Assembly (NCBI GenBank): GCA_002367815.1
Contig: DFDG01000042.1
Span: 1-38,674 of the forward strand
Direction: 5' to 3'
Length of the DNA: 38,674 nucleotides
DNA from: Opitutaceae bacterium UBA3033
Lineage (GTDB): Bacteria; Verrucomicrobiota; Verrucomicrobiia; Opitutales; Opitutaceae
The notes under the pieces were generated by a model that saw only the letters and a list, made by a program, of their open reading frames with translations, was not told the origin of the DNA and did not search any database. Within the stretch, counting starts at the first letter, position 1, and every line of letters begins with the position of its first letter. Shown piece after piece: positions 27,142 through 35,104 of this stretch. The position numbers were made by a program, and so were the translations under genes.

Positions 27142-28788
27142 TCACTTTCTGGTCTCAGAACCGACCGGCGAGCTGGACTTGAATGGATCGCTACCATCGC
27201 GGTAACCCGGCAGATCGCTGCGCAGCATGTTCATCTTACGCACTTCACGTGAGTCGAAGACTTCCTCTAGCGTTGCACCCTCGGCACTGATGGTCTTGGC
27301 GGTGATAAAAATGATTAAGTTGCGCGACTGATCGTTCTTGGCGTCAGAGCGGAAGAGTCGACCCAGCAGAGGAATTGAGCCCAGCACTGGCACCCGAGTT
27401 TGCACGTTTTGCAGGGTATTCTCCATCAACCCGCCGATACCCATGGTAAAACCATCTTGCAGAGAAACCTGGGTCTTAGTTTTGCGGATGGTTACAATTG
27501 GAATGTTGGCATTACCAAAATTGGCCGTCTCAGTCGAGCTACTCACTTCCGGTTCCACGGTCAGCTTGATAAAACCACGTGAGTTCACTTGGGGGGTCAC
27601 TTTCAGAATGATACCGATGGACTTGTATTCGAAACCACTGACCTCATATGTGCCCGTCTGCGCATTGTAGGTGTAGTTCGGGATCGGGTAGTCCTTGCCG
27701 ATATTGATGATGGCCTCGGTGTTGTTGAGAGTGACCACCGTTGGATTCGAAACGAGTTTGGTATCATTCGTGGTCTTCAGGGCTGAAAGAATTATATTGA
27801 AGTCCGAGGCCGAGAAGACTGCCGATGCCAAGCGGTTTTGCCCCCCGAAATTCGCGAGCTCAAACAAATTGTTTACTGCATTAGAGGCGGTTGTAGACAA
27901 GTCGTTGGCCAAAGTAGAGGAAGTGGAACCAGTGGTGCTGCTGTTGGTGGAACCAGTTGTGTTGTTACTATTAGATCCGGTGCTGGAAGTATTGTCTGTC
28001 CCGTTATTGGAAGTCTGCCCACGAGAGCGATCCCACGTCTGGTTGATTCCACCTACGCCAAAACGCATGCCATTGAGTGAGGACCAGTTGACGCCGATAT
28101 TTTTCACATCCGAATTCGTGACTTCGACGAACTTGGATTCGATCATCACTTGGTCAGTGGCTTTGTCCAGGCTCTCAATGATCGGGCGAATCCGATTCAT
28201 CTTGGAAGGACGTTCCGTGATTACCAACGCATTGCTCCGGGTATCGACCACAATCTTACCCCCGACCGCTGGATCGACCAGCGAACCGATGGTAGGCATG
28301 ATTTCGGAGGCCAGACCGTAGTTCAAGATGAACACCTCGGTGGAAACGGGCTCCTGCAACAAGCTGTCATTGCTGACTACTTTGATGATATTGCCGTCTT
28401 CAACATAAGTGAATGCGATCGGAGTCAGCACAACCTCGAAGATCTGCCGCCAGCTCACATCGCGCAGCTTAATCGAGGTGCGACCTTGCAGGGTGTCTGG
28501 CACCACCAGATTGAGTTCAAATAGATCGGCCACATTGCGCAGGATGTTGCGGATATCTTCATCGGGAAAGTCGACCGACAAGGTATCGGCTCCACTGTTA
28601 CTCCTCCCTTTGGTGGCAACGTTTTCAGTGGGCTCGGCGCCTTGGATGACCAATTCCGGTTCACCTGAATCGGCGGCGGCGGTCGTATCATTGCCGGAAG
28701 TGTCGGTGGCTGTTTCCTGACTCCAAGCACGCGAGGCGAAAAGGCCAGCGGTTATTATTATGGCAAAAACGAGTGGGCGGGTTCTCAT
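27142..28788 (-). CDS. Secretin (PilQ/GspD family outer-membrane channel)
   Basis: Forms the outer-membrane ring of a type IV pilus or type II secretion system. It has a signal peptide (1-23, ending in RAWSQ) and an Asp/Thr/Ser-rich spacer. An STN/N0-like domain follows (~69-138, VDFPDEDIRNILRNVADLF), then one N1-type KH domain (~150-222, TEVFILNYGLASEIMPTIG). A Ser/Thr/Asn-rich insert covers 258-305. The secretin beta-barrel domain (~320-515) includes IGKDYPIPNY, GGLMEN and VPVLGSIPLLGRLFRS. The total of 548 residues is short for GspD (no N2/N3) and closer to PilQ-like secretins. Just before the ATG the minus strand has AGGA about nine bases upstream. It is the last gene of the operon, followed by a terminator; its start overlaps the preceding gene by four bases. 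Confidence 0.92.
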   Translation of the reverse strand: MRTRPLVFAIIITAGLFASRAWSQETATDTSGNDTTAAADSGEPELVIQGAEPTENVATKGRSNSGADTLSVDFPDEDIRNILRNVADLFELNLVVPDTLQGRTSIKLRDVSWRQIFEVVLTPIAFTYVEDGNIIKVVSNDSLLQEPVSTEVFILNYGLASEIMPTIGSLVDPAVGGKIVVDTRSNALVITERPSKMNRIRPIIESLDKATDQVMIESKFVEVTNSDVKNIGVNWSSLNGMRFGVGGINQTWDRSRGQTSNNGTDNTSSTGSNSNNTTGSTNSSTTGSTSSTLANDLSTTASNAVNNLFELANFGGQNRLASAVFSASDFNIILSALKTTNDTKLVSNPTVVTLNNTEAIINIGKDYPIPNYTYNAQTGTYEVSGFEYKSIGIILKVTPQVNSRGFIKLTVEPEVSSSTETANFGNANIPIVTIRKTKTQVSLQDGFTMGIGGLMENTLQNVQTRVPVLGSIPLLGRLFRSDAKNDQSRNLIIFITAKTISAEGATLEEVFDSREVRKMNMLRSDLPGYRDGSDPFKSSSPVGSETRK

Positions 28789-29306
28789 AGCTTTTTTCCT
28801 GGTTTGAGTGACCGGGTTATTTCCTCGCTGTTGTAGCGGAGGGTGAATGTTGTGGAACCGATCGCGGTGATGACTAAGTCAAAATTTGATCCTTCAAAAG
28901 TGATGGTGAGGCGATCCCCGATGGTGAGTTTCTTCTGGCCAAATAGCAGGATCGCCTTCCCGCCCATGTGAAAAATGCCGGAAGGGACAATACGATCAGC
29001 CAATTGCTCCAACACCGCACGATCGCCAACAGGTCGATTTACAATCCCCGCGGCGGCTGCAGCGGCGGCGCCCTCCTGCTGGGCCTTCATTTCATCCGGA
29101 TCAGGTTGATCAAAAGTCGGTGGGGCAAAAGGGGAAATGGCATCAATCGGATTGACGGCGAAATCACGTGGTTGGAGCAATCGAAGAGCCAGAGTTACTG
29201 ATTCATTACGTTTTTTAGCCGGAAGTAAATCAGAGGCCTGAGACCAGCCAAAAGCTGGGAATAGTAAGCAGGCCAAAAGGACTATTATGATTCGTTGTGA
29301 TATCAT
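28785..29306 (-). CDS. Periplasmic PilP/GspC-like protein of the pilus operon
   Basis: A 173-residue exported protein with a signal peptide (IIIVLLACLLFPAFGWSQA). A proline-rich stretch follows (SPFAPPTFDQPDPDE), then an Ala-rich run (~85-95) and a compact C-terminal domain with GIFHMGGKAILLFGQKKL and LVITAIGSTTFTLRY. I do not recognise the sequence. The beta-rich C-terminal domain and the slot between the PilO-like gene and the secretin are where pilP, or gspC in type II systems, normally sits. A role in bridging the inner-membrane platform to the secretin is therefore inferred. It overlaps both neighbours by four bases (ATGA), so it is tightly coupled. Confidence 0.7.
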   Translation of the reverse strand: MISQRIIIVLLACLLFPAFGWSQASDLLPAKKRNESVTLALRLLQPRDFAVNPIDAISPFAPPTFDQPDPDEMKAQQEGAAAAAAAGIVNRPVGDRAVLEQLADRIVPSGIFHMGGKAILLFGQKKLTIGDRLTITFEGSNFDLVITAIGSTTFTLRYNSEEITRSLKPGKKL

Positions 29307-29881
29307 GGCTGGCCCAATAAATCCAAAGCAAGAGTGATGGTCAGAGCCTCAGGTCGACCGAGGGACAAGCCACCGTTATCGTTGGCTAATGGCATAAAAC
29401 TTGCGCTCAGAATTCGGCAGAAATGTTTGCCGCCTTCCAGGCGCTGGAGGAATTCAATCAACTGTGGATAGGTCCCAGAAACAGCTACGGAAAAATTAAC
29501 CGGCTCAAAGGACTTGCTCGGACTTTTCTTAGCTGAAGCCAACTGACGTAAATCCAGTAACTTGGTCCCAGTGGTCGCTTCCAATTCGTAAAAATATTGA
29601 AGATTACCTGCCAACTGGCTGAACCGCACCAATCGTCTATCAATCTCATGATTGGCCGCGGTCATAGTCTGGAGTTGTTCGTCCAGTTCCGAGGAATTCT
29701 TAATGTTAGCGGCCATGCGTTTACCTTTCTTGGCCATTTCTTCCAATTCCACCTTTGCTTGAAAGACAAGGTCTGCACGGAGGTATGCCGTTACGGCAAC
29801 ACCCAGTGACAAGACGATACAAATTACCACGATGGGATATTTCTTCAGCGCCCCGATCAACTGTTCGTTGGAGATTGCCAT
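29303..29881 (-). CDS. PilO/GspM-like inner-membrane protein
   Basis: A 192-residue bitopic protein with a short cytoplasmic N terminus and one membrane helix (~16-34, IVVICIVLSLGVAVTAYL). A coiled-coil stalk follows (~40-100), then a C-terminal ferredoxin-like domain with FSVAVSGTYPQLIEFLQRLE, a signature of PilO-type proteins. A strong Shine-Dalgarno (AAGGAGG) lies about 12 bases before the ATG. It is five bases downstream of the PilN-like frame and overlaps the next gene by four bases. In type IV pilus and type II systems this protein dimerises with PilN/GspL in the alignment complex. Confidence 0.82.
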   Translation of the reverse strand: MAISNEQLIGALKKYPIVVICIVLSLGVAVTAYLRADLVFQAKVELEEMAKKGKRMAANIKNSSELDEQLQTMTAANHEIDRRLVRFSQLAGNLQYFYELEATTGTKLLDLRQLASAKKSPSKSFEPVNFSVAVSGTYPQLIEFLQRLEGGKHFCRILSASFMPLANDNGGLSLGRPEALTITLALDLLGQP

Positions 29882-29886
29882 GGCCG

Positions 29887-30423
29887 TTACTTCCCCTCCT
29901 TGGTGGCAAGTTTGATCACGATCTCAATAGCCAAACGACCCGTGCTTTGAACCCGACTAAGATTGGTCAGGCTGACGTCGAGGAAGAGCGACTCAAATTC
30001 TGGCGCCGTGCGCAGGACATCCACATAATTCGATGCGTATCCAGTGGCTTTGTCGGGCGCTCCTCGGACAGTGCCTCGGATGGTCAGAAAATTGTCTCTC
30101 AAGTCCAAGCTATCCAGAGCCACATTTACTGGTAAGGTGCGGCTAAAATTTGTGATCAGTTCAGCCACCCCCAGCTTCGATTTTACAAAAGCGTCCACCT
30201 CTTTGATCCTGGCCTCATTTTCCTGAAATTTTTGATACTGGGCCACCGCAAGATTACTCGCAGCTTCATCTCGTTCAATCTGCTGCCGAACATCTTGGAT
30301 TTGACCGTGCAGGCCGTGTAATTGCAATTCATCCAATCCAACGTAAATCAACAGGGACAATGCGACCACTGATGCACCAACATTGGTGAAGAAGGCCGTG
30401 CGCACCACCTTGGTATCCGGCAA
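29887..30423 (-). CDS. PilN-like domain (periplasmic half of a GspL-like fusion), after frameshift
   Basis: A membrane helix (FTNVGASVVALSLLIYVGL) is followed by a coiled-coil stalk and a C-terminal domain (FLTIRGTVRGAPDKATGYAS, then FLDVSLTNL) typical of PilN. The frame has no ATG: its first possible start is TTG at 30423. Upstream the frame stays open about 30 further codons, to just past the A6 tract (plus-strand T6 at 30485-30490). Adding one A there joins it in frame to the PilM-like domain, giving a 551-residue protein with linker TEKKTDSAGPQTPNWHPNF. The usual free-PilN start motif INLLP is missing, which also argues that this was not a separate gene. Confidence 0.72.
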   Translation of the reverse strand: MPDTKVVRTAFFTNVGASVVALSLLIYVGLDELQLHGLHGQIQDVRQQIERDEAASNLAVAQYQKFQENEARIKEVDAFVKSKLGVAELITNFSRTLPVNVALDSLDLRDNFLTIRGTVRGAPDKATGYASNYVDVLRTAPEFESLFLDVSLTNLSRVQSTGRLAIEIVIKLATKEGK

Positions 30424-31541
30424 CGTTTCGTAGTTGCGGAAATTGGGATGCCAGTTCGGCGTCTGCGGTCCGGCAGAATCAGTCTTTTTTCCGTGACAGC
30501 ATTGGATTCGGCTACATTTGCCAGGTTATAGTTTGCCATCAGGCTGAAAAGCCCGAACCAGCGCGGGTCCACTTTTTGTTGAACCGCTTCGGACAGTGTC
30601 ACCTGCCTTGAACTCAACCACTGGGTCGGTTCAACTTTAAGGGATTCAACACCCAAAGAGCTGGCAATGGCACCATCTAGCCAAGCCAATTTCTGGGGTA
30701 AAAGAAGACTGTAAAGCAATCCTACCGATTGTCCGGTCTGCACCTCATAAAAGCCGATGGAAGATTGTAATTCCTTGACCAGACGCTTGATCAAAAGCGG
30801 CCCCATGCCGGTAAAATCAAATGTGTTGGACAAAAATAATTTACGAGCTGAATCGGCATCCTTCAGGCCCAGCTCTTTCTGCACCAAAGGAACCATGGAC
30901 TCATAACCTTGCGGGATAGGTCGGGAGGCTTCAACCCCGGCACTGGTCACGATGTAGGAGTTGGTCAAATCCGGCCCAACTTCAAGGACCAGGGTGGACG
31001 ACTTGTTATTGGTGTAAGTCAAATAATCGACCAAAGCACCAAGGACTGAAAGCGAACCCAATTCTAGACGATCCGGGTAAATTCCGTCTTCCAGTAACTG
31101 ATTCTGGGTATCCAAAATTTCCTGAGTCATCATGCCGCCAAACAGAACTTCCTTTTGTGGAACTTGAGCCGCAGCATTAAAATCACCGCCATTGTTGGCG
31201 TTCACGACTACCGTGTTGTATTTATCGAACTCAACGCGTAGTTTCTGATTTAAAACCTCGCCCAAATAAGCCGGATCCTTGATACGTTTTGGCTCAAGAC
31301 TGACCCGACGAATCAATCGTTTGGGTGTGTAAACCCCACAAACAGCCTGCATGTAACCGCTAGGTGACTTCTTGGGTTTAAGCTCGGTAATAGCCGTTGC
31401 AATCGCATCAGCATCATCAATCGCACATTCACGGACATCCTCCACAACCATGGGCGCATCCGGTGATGAAGTGCGCGCCAATAATAGCGTATGCGTGCCT
31501 TTCTCGATAAAGAACCCTTTTAACTTTGCTGAAAAGGGCAT
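30348..31541 (-). CDS. PilM-like actin-fold domain (cytoplasmic half of a GspL-like fusion), before frameshift
   Basis: First gene of the pilus/secretion operon. Residues 1-~345 form a PilM/GspL-type actin-like cytoplasmic domain, with blocks such as CGVYTPKRLIRRVSLEPK, ILDTQNQLLEDGIYPDRLEL, STLVLEVGPDLTNSYIV and SRPIPQGYESMV. From residue 353 on, after the A6 tract at 30485-30490, the sequence turns Arg/Pro/Cys-rich (PDRRRRTG and onward). That is the look of a wrong frame, so the encoded tail to 30348 should be ignored. The PilN-like domain continues in the -1 frame. In type II secretion, GspL is exactly a PilM-like domain fused through one membrane helix to a PilN-like domain. Confidence 0.8.
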   Translation of the reverse strand: MPFSAKLKGFFIEKGTHTLLLARTSSPDAPMVVEDVRECAIDDADAIATAITELKPKKSPSGYMQAVCGVYTPKRLIRRVSLEPKRIKDPAYLGEVLNQKLRVEFDKYNTVVVNANNGGDFNAAAQVPQKEVLFGGMMTQEILDTQNQLLEDGIYPDRLELGSLSVLGALVDYLTYTNNKSSTLVLEVGPDLTNSYIVTSAGVEASRPIPQGYESMVPLVQKELGLKDADSARKLFLSNTFDFTGMGPLLIKRLVKELQSSIGFYEVQTGQSVGLLYSLLLPQKLAWLDGAIASSLGVESLKVEPTQWLSSRQVTLSEAVQQKVDPRWFGLFSLMANYNLANVAESNAVTEKRLILPDRRRRTGIPISATTKRCRIPRWCARPSSPMLVHQWSHCPC

Positions 31542-31739
31542 GCGTTAGGTGGTAGTTCTGTTGCTGGAGAGCGAAAGTTTCGGTGTAAAATGCGATGATA
31601 CGATAAAGAATCTGTAGTCGCAGTAGGTTGTGCGTCGAGTCTCAAAAATTGCAAAGTCGTTGCACCATTACAAGTCAAAAGCTCGCCTTAAGCCCTAACC
31701 TGCTGCCATTTACATTTTCTTTAAAGAATTAACCTAAAA

Positions 31740-31768
31740 GGGCAAAACCCGCCGAGTATCGGCGGGTT
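31740..31768 (-). terminator. Rho-independent terminator after the small basic ribosomal protein gene
   Basis: A perfect 10-bp inverted repeat (31746-31755 with 31759-31768) has a 3-base loop and continues on the minus strand into TTTTGCCCTTTT. It lies about 55 bases beyond the stop at 31821 and upstream of the pilus operon, so the operon must have its own promoter in 31542-31740. I see no convincing -35/-10 pair there. Confidence 0.85.
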
Positions 31769-31820
31769 ATTAGTGGTCGTGAATTGGTCTTGGGGAAATA
31801 CCCAATTTAGCCCGTGGATT

Positions 31821-31916
31821 TTACCACGCGCGTTTCTTATGTCGATTGGACTTCAAGCGCTTACTGCGCTTGTGCTTTGACATCTTTAGACGACGTTTCT
31901 TTTTAAGATTACCCAT
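31821..31916 (-). CDS. AURKAIP1/COX24-domain small ribosomal protein (bS22/mS38 type)
   Basis: A 31-residue, strongly basic protein ([20 protein letters not shown] at the start, ending in HKKRAW). The pattern KKKRR-x-KM-x-KHK-x-x-KRLK-x-NRHKKR matches the DUF1713/AURKAIP1-COX24 family. That family includes the mitochondrial small-subunit protein mS38 and the mycobacterial 30S protein bS22, which bind rRNA near the decoding centre. It is too short for normal gene-length cutoffs. There is no obvious Shine-Dalgarno. It is followed by a perfect terminator hairpin and stands alone between the AddA-like gene and the pilus operon. Confidence 0.85.
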   Translation of the reverse strand: MGNLKKKRRLKMSKHKRSKRLKSNRHKKRAW

Positions 31917-31975
31917 GATTTAGAAAGTGAACGTTGAGAAATGCGGTTTAGCCTCAGGACTGTAAAGCCCGAAAA

Positions 31976-34900
31976 TTATAGATCTTCGACCTCACCCCAA
32001 ATACCGCTCGCACTGGCATAGATCCACTTCCGCACCCTGCAACCGGGAAACAGCGCCTGCAAGCAGCGGCCATAGGCATTTAGTTGAGGTGAATATTCCT
32101 CAATAAGACGTTGCAGATGCGCCCAGTCAGACTCAAGGGGCCGCTTGCGATTGGTTTTCCAGTCCACCACCCAAACCCATTGATCAATCGGATCATGCAG
32201 CACCAGATCCATAACCCCATCGATCCATTGCTGGTCATGCAATGGCGCAAAAATACCAAGTTCAGCGGATCGAATCCATCGTTTATTACATAACTCAATC
32301 CATGCTGCGCTCCGCAACATCAGGGCCCATTCAGTTTTGCCCTGTTCAATAAAACCCTGCTGTTCCGCGGAGATAAAAGCGCGATCGGCATAATCGGCCA
32401 CGGCTTTCCCATCCCCTCCCCATGGCAGAAATTCCATGGTCTCGTGCCACCACAGGCCGTAATCGATTGGATCCAATCCCGGTTTTATCGGCGTGGGTTC
32501 ATCCGCACCTGACTCATGCCTCAAACCACGGGGCAAATCGATATGATTCGCCAATCGGTGCGGTAACACCCTTTGCGGCCATGGCGCAATATCCAACCAC
32601 TCTTTTTCATCCAATCCAGAAACCGAGGCTTTAGTGATCACACCAGTCACTTTGGTGGTGTCTCTGACGTTATCGCTTACTTCCAATTCTGGTATTTTTG
32701 TGAGATCAGCCCCCCACAAACCGCCTAAACTCTGGCCTCTGGGTTTGCCCCCAAAGCCCTCTGCCCAAGGTAAAATCAAGCTGCGACGAGCCCGTGTAAG
32801 CGTAACATAAAGCAAGCGCACCAGCTCCCGTAGTCGCTCCCGTTCTCGGGATTCTTTCGTTTCAACCGGCATACTCTCAGTATCAAAATAAATCCTCGCT
32901 CCGGTCAGCTGGTCGCGCACCACCCGCAAACCCTGTTCCGGTGCTTTTTCGCACGCGCGCCAAAGTCCAATTGGGATCACCACTGGCCATTCCAACCCTT
33001 TGGCCGAATACGAGGTGAGCAAATTTAATGCATCAGGGGTCGGCTTACCCGTGGGTTTACCCCCTTCAATCTCTGCCAGTAATACGCCAAGCCAATCCCG
33101 AGGTCCAGCTCCCTCCAAACCCAATGTCGCCGCCTGGGCGAGTAAACGATCAAGTTCGGACGATAAATTTCCACTTTGATCAATCGCCGTGGCCTTTGAT
33201 TTCAACTCACATGCCCGGGAAAGATCTTCTGCGAATGCCGCCAAAGCAACCCCCTCATCATTGGCCTGAAGCACAAAAGGACGCACCGCATGCAATGCCA
33301 TGGCCATGGGCTCCGGGTGGGCTTCGGGTTCCTCCCAAATAAAGCGACCTTTCTCCCGTAATTCGATCGCGATCGAGGCATCACTGATGTCAAATACTTC
33401 CCGCAATACCCCAACCCATTCAAAAGTATTTTCCGGGTCACAAACCACCGTCAACAAACCGGTCATCCAAGCAAAAATGGGTATGTCGCCGTTGCGATTT
33501 TTACGCATTTGCAGCGCAACTTTTAGACCGGCTGTTTCCAATGCCTTACGGGCCGTGATCAACCAATCGTTTCGCGGCGCAAGCAGACAAATCTCTCCAA
33601 AACTATTCGCCCCTACCACTCTGGGTCCATGCGTTGTCAGTAAATCTGCAATTTGCCGAACTTCCTCTAACAGCCATGCATCAACCCCGGAAGGTGGCGG
33701 TTCCGGCAACGTCAAAGTTATTCGCCGCAAAAGACCTTGAATACTTTTGGGACCTGCCGCCAATGGCACATATGGCACCTGCAAAATCGGCCCGGGCGCT
33801 CCTGCATCGTGTGCCAGTCCGACATTAAATATTCGCCCAGGCCCAAAAGTGTCGGGCAGCGTCGCATTAAGTGCATCAATGGAAGACTCGGGGGCACGAA
33901 ACGTGACCTCAAATTGCAACAAATCACCATCGGCGTAATTTCGAAACGCCTCAACGTGACGCATAAAATTACTCACATCCGCCCGATTGCCATAAATCGA
34001 CTGCTGGCCATCACCGACCATGCAGAAATGGCCGGCTCGTGGAGCCTCACCTGAGCCCGGCCAGGTGCCCAACTCGGCTCCCGGTTCACGAGCAACTTCC
34101 ACCAGAATCGCAAATTGCTGGGGATCGGTGTCCTGAGCTTCATCCAAAATAATTCGCCAACCCTCGGCGCGAATACGATCAAGTATTTCCGGTGATCGTA
34201 GCACATTCATTGCCGCTTCAATCTGATCTGCGTAAGTTTGGAATCCTCGTTCAAATCGCCATGACCGATAACGCTCCGCCAGTTCAGCGGCGAGTGCAGC
34301 AGCTACGTCGGCCAGCCAGGATTTAACCGGCGCAAATAATCTCCCGTATAGCTCTGGCATGCCTGATGCCGTGCCCAAAGGCTTGGGGAGGGGAAGAAAC
34401 GAATTCTCCTCCCGATAGCGACGACACCAATCAGTGGCGATGCGCTGATTTTCCTGCACCGCTCCCAGGGATCTTTTCTGTTTCGCTACCACGGCCAGTA
34501 TTTCCTCTAAAACGAGTTCATCGGGACCGGCCAATAATCCGGGAGATTTCGCCCGGAAACGCTTGGAAGTCGCCCCATCCATTTCACGCGCCAAATCAAA
34601 CACGGCTGCCATGGGCACATGGCGAATAAATGCCGCCAAATGATCTCCCGTTACCGAGGGAAAAACCATCCCATCCTGCTCAAGAAACTCCTCCCAATGG
34701 ACGCTCTCTTCCTCATCACTCAATACTGTTGGGTTTAGAATTACGCCCAGGTCCTGACCATAAGTCTGAGCCAACTTGAGGCAGAAACTATGGATCGTGC
34801 CAAAGAACGCCCGTTCCAAGTGGTCGAGTGCTGTCAGATCTTTACGACCGCCTAAGGTCAATTGTTGCATCAACACCCCGCGGGCGCGCTGCCCAATCTG

Positions 34901-35104
34901 ATTGGCCGCCTTCTTTGTGAAAGTCACCACGGCGGTTTTTCGTAAAATGGCTCCGCCCCCTTCCGTCAGTGCGATCGCCGCCAGTCGCTCGGAAATCGCG
35001 GTGGTTTTACCCGAGCCCGCATTGGCGCTAACGGCAAAATTACGGCTCCATTCGCGGCTAAAACGCTCGCGGTGCTCATGATCAATCAAATTGGACTCAC
35101 TCAT
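31976..35104 (-). CDS. addA: AddA/RecB-like UvrD-family helicase-nuclease
   Basis: ATP-dependent DNA helicase with a C-terminal nuclease, for double-strand-break end resection; 1042 residues. Superfamily 1 motifs in order: Walker A ANAGSGKTT (27-35), VVTFTKKAA (Ia), GTIHSFC, Walker B ILDEAQD (~317), VGDGQQSIYG (motif III), TSYSAKGLEWPVV (motif V) and LYVTLTRARR (motif VI). The C-terminal PD-(D/E)XK domain has GVMDLVL, VVDWKTN (~980) and PQLNAYGR. The minus-strand GGAGGGGGAGG directly before the ATG is a good Shine-Dalgarno. It overlaps the AddB-like gene by eight bases. A type of AddA found outside Firmicutes; the RecB name is less apt because the partner is AddB-like. Confidence 0.88.
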   Translation of the reverse strand: MSESNLIDHEHRERFSREWSRNFAVSANAGSGKTTAISERLAAIALTEGGGAILRKTAVVTFTKKAANQIGQRARGVLMQQLTLGGRKDLTALDHLERAFFGTIHSFCLKLAQTYGQDLGVILNPTVLSDEEESVHWEEFLEQDGMVFPSVTGDHLAAFIRHVPMAAVFDLAREMDGATSKRFRAKSPGLLAGPDELVLEEILAVVAKQKRSLGAVQENQRIATDWCRRYREENSFLPLPKPLGTASGMPELYGRLFAPVKSWLADVAAALAAELAERYRSWRFERGFQTYADQIEAAMNVLRSPEILDRIRAEGWRIILDEAQDTDPQQFAILVEVAREPGAELGTWPGSGEAPRAGHFCMVGDGQQSIYGNRADVSNFMRHVEAFRNYADGDLLQFEVTFRAPESSIDALNATLPDTFGPGRIFNVGLAHDAGAPGPILQVPYVPLAAGPKSIQGLLRRITLTLPEPPPSGVDAWLLEEVRQIADLLTTHGPRVVGANSFGEICLLAPRNDWLITARKALETAGLKVALQMRKNRNGDIPIFAWMTGLLTVVCDPENTFEWVGVLREVFDISDASIAIELREKGRFIWEEPEAHPEPMAMALHAVRPFVLQANDEGVALAAFAEDLSRACELKSKATAIDQSGNLSSELDRLLAQAATLGLEGAGPRDWLGVLLAEIEGGKPTGKPTPDALNLLTSYSAKGLEWPVVIPIGLWRACEKAPEQGLRVVRDQLTGARIYFDTESMPVETKESRERERLRELVRLLYVTLTRARRSLILPWAEGFGGKPRGQSLGGLWGADLTKIPELEVSDNVRDTTKVTGVITKASVSGLDEKEWLDIAPWPQRVLPHRLANHIDLPRGLRHESGADEPTPIKPGLDPIDYGLWWHETMEFLPWGGDGKAVADYADRAFISAEQQGFIEQGKTEWALMLRSAAWIELCNKRWIRSAELGIFAPLHDQQWIDGVMDLVLHDPIDQWVWVVDWKTNRKRPLESDWAHLQRLIEEYSPQLNAYGRCLQALFPGCRVRKWIYASASGIWGEVEDL

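Noticed and set aside
27695..28321. 208-codon plus-strand frame opposite the secretin, with a Val/Leu/Glu-rich repeat
   Set aside because: The repeat is only the reverse complement of the secretin Ser/Thr/Asn insert.
30470..30500. Programmed -1 frameshift site in the PilM/PilN join
   Set aside because: The zero-frame codons at the run are GAA AAA AGA, which do not allow re-pairing of both tRNAs after a -1 slip, and no obvious downstream pseudoknot was seen. Kept only as one option in the finding.
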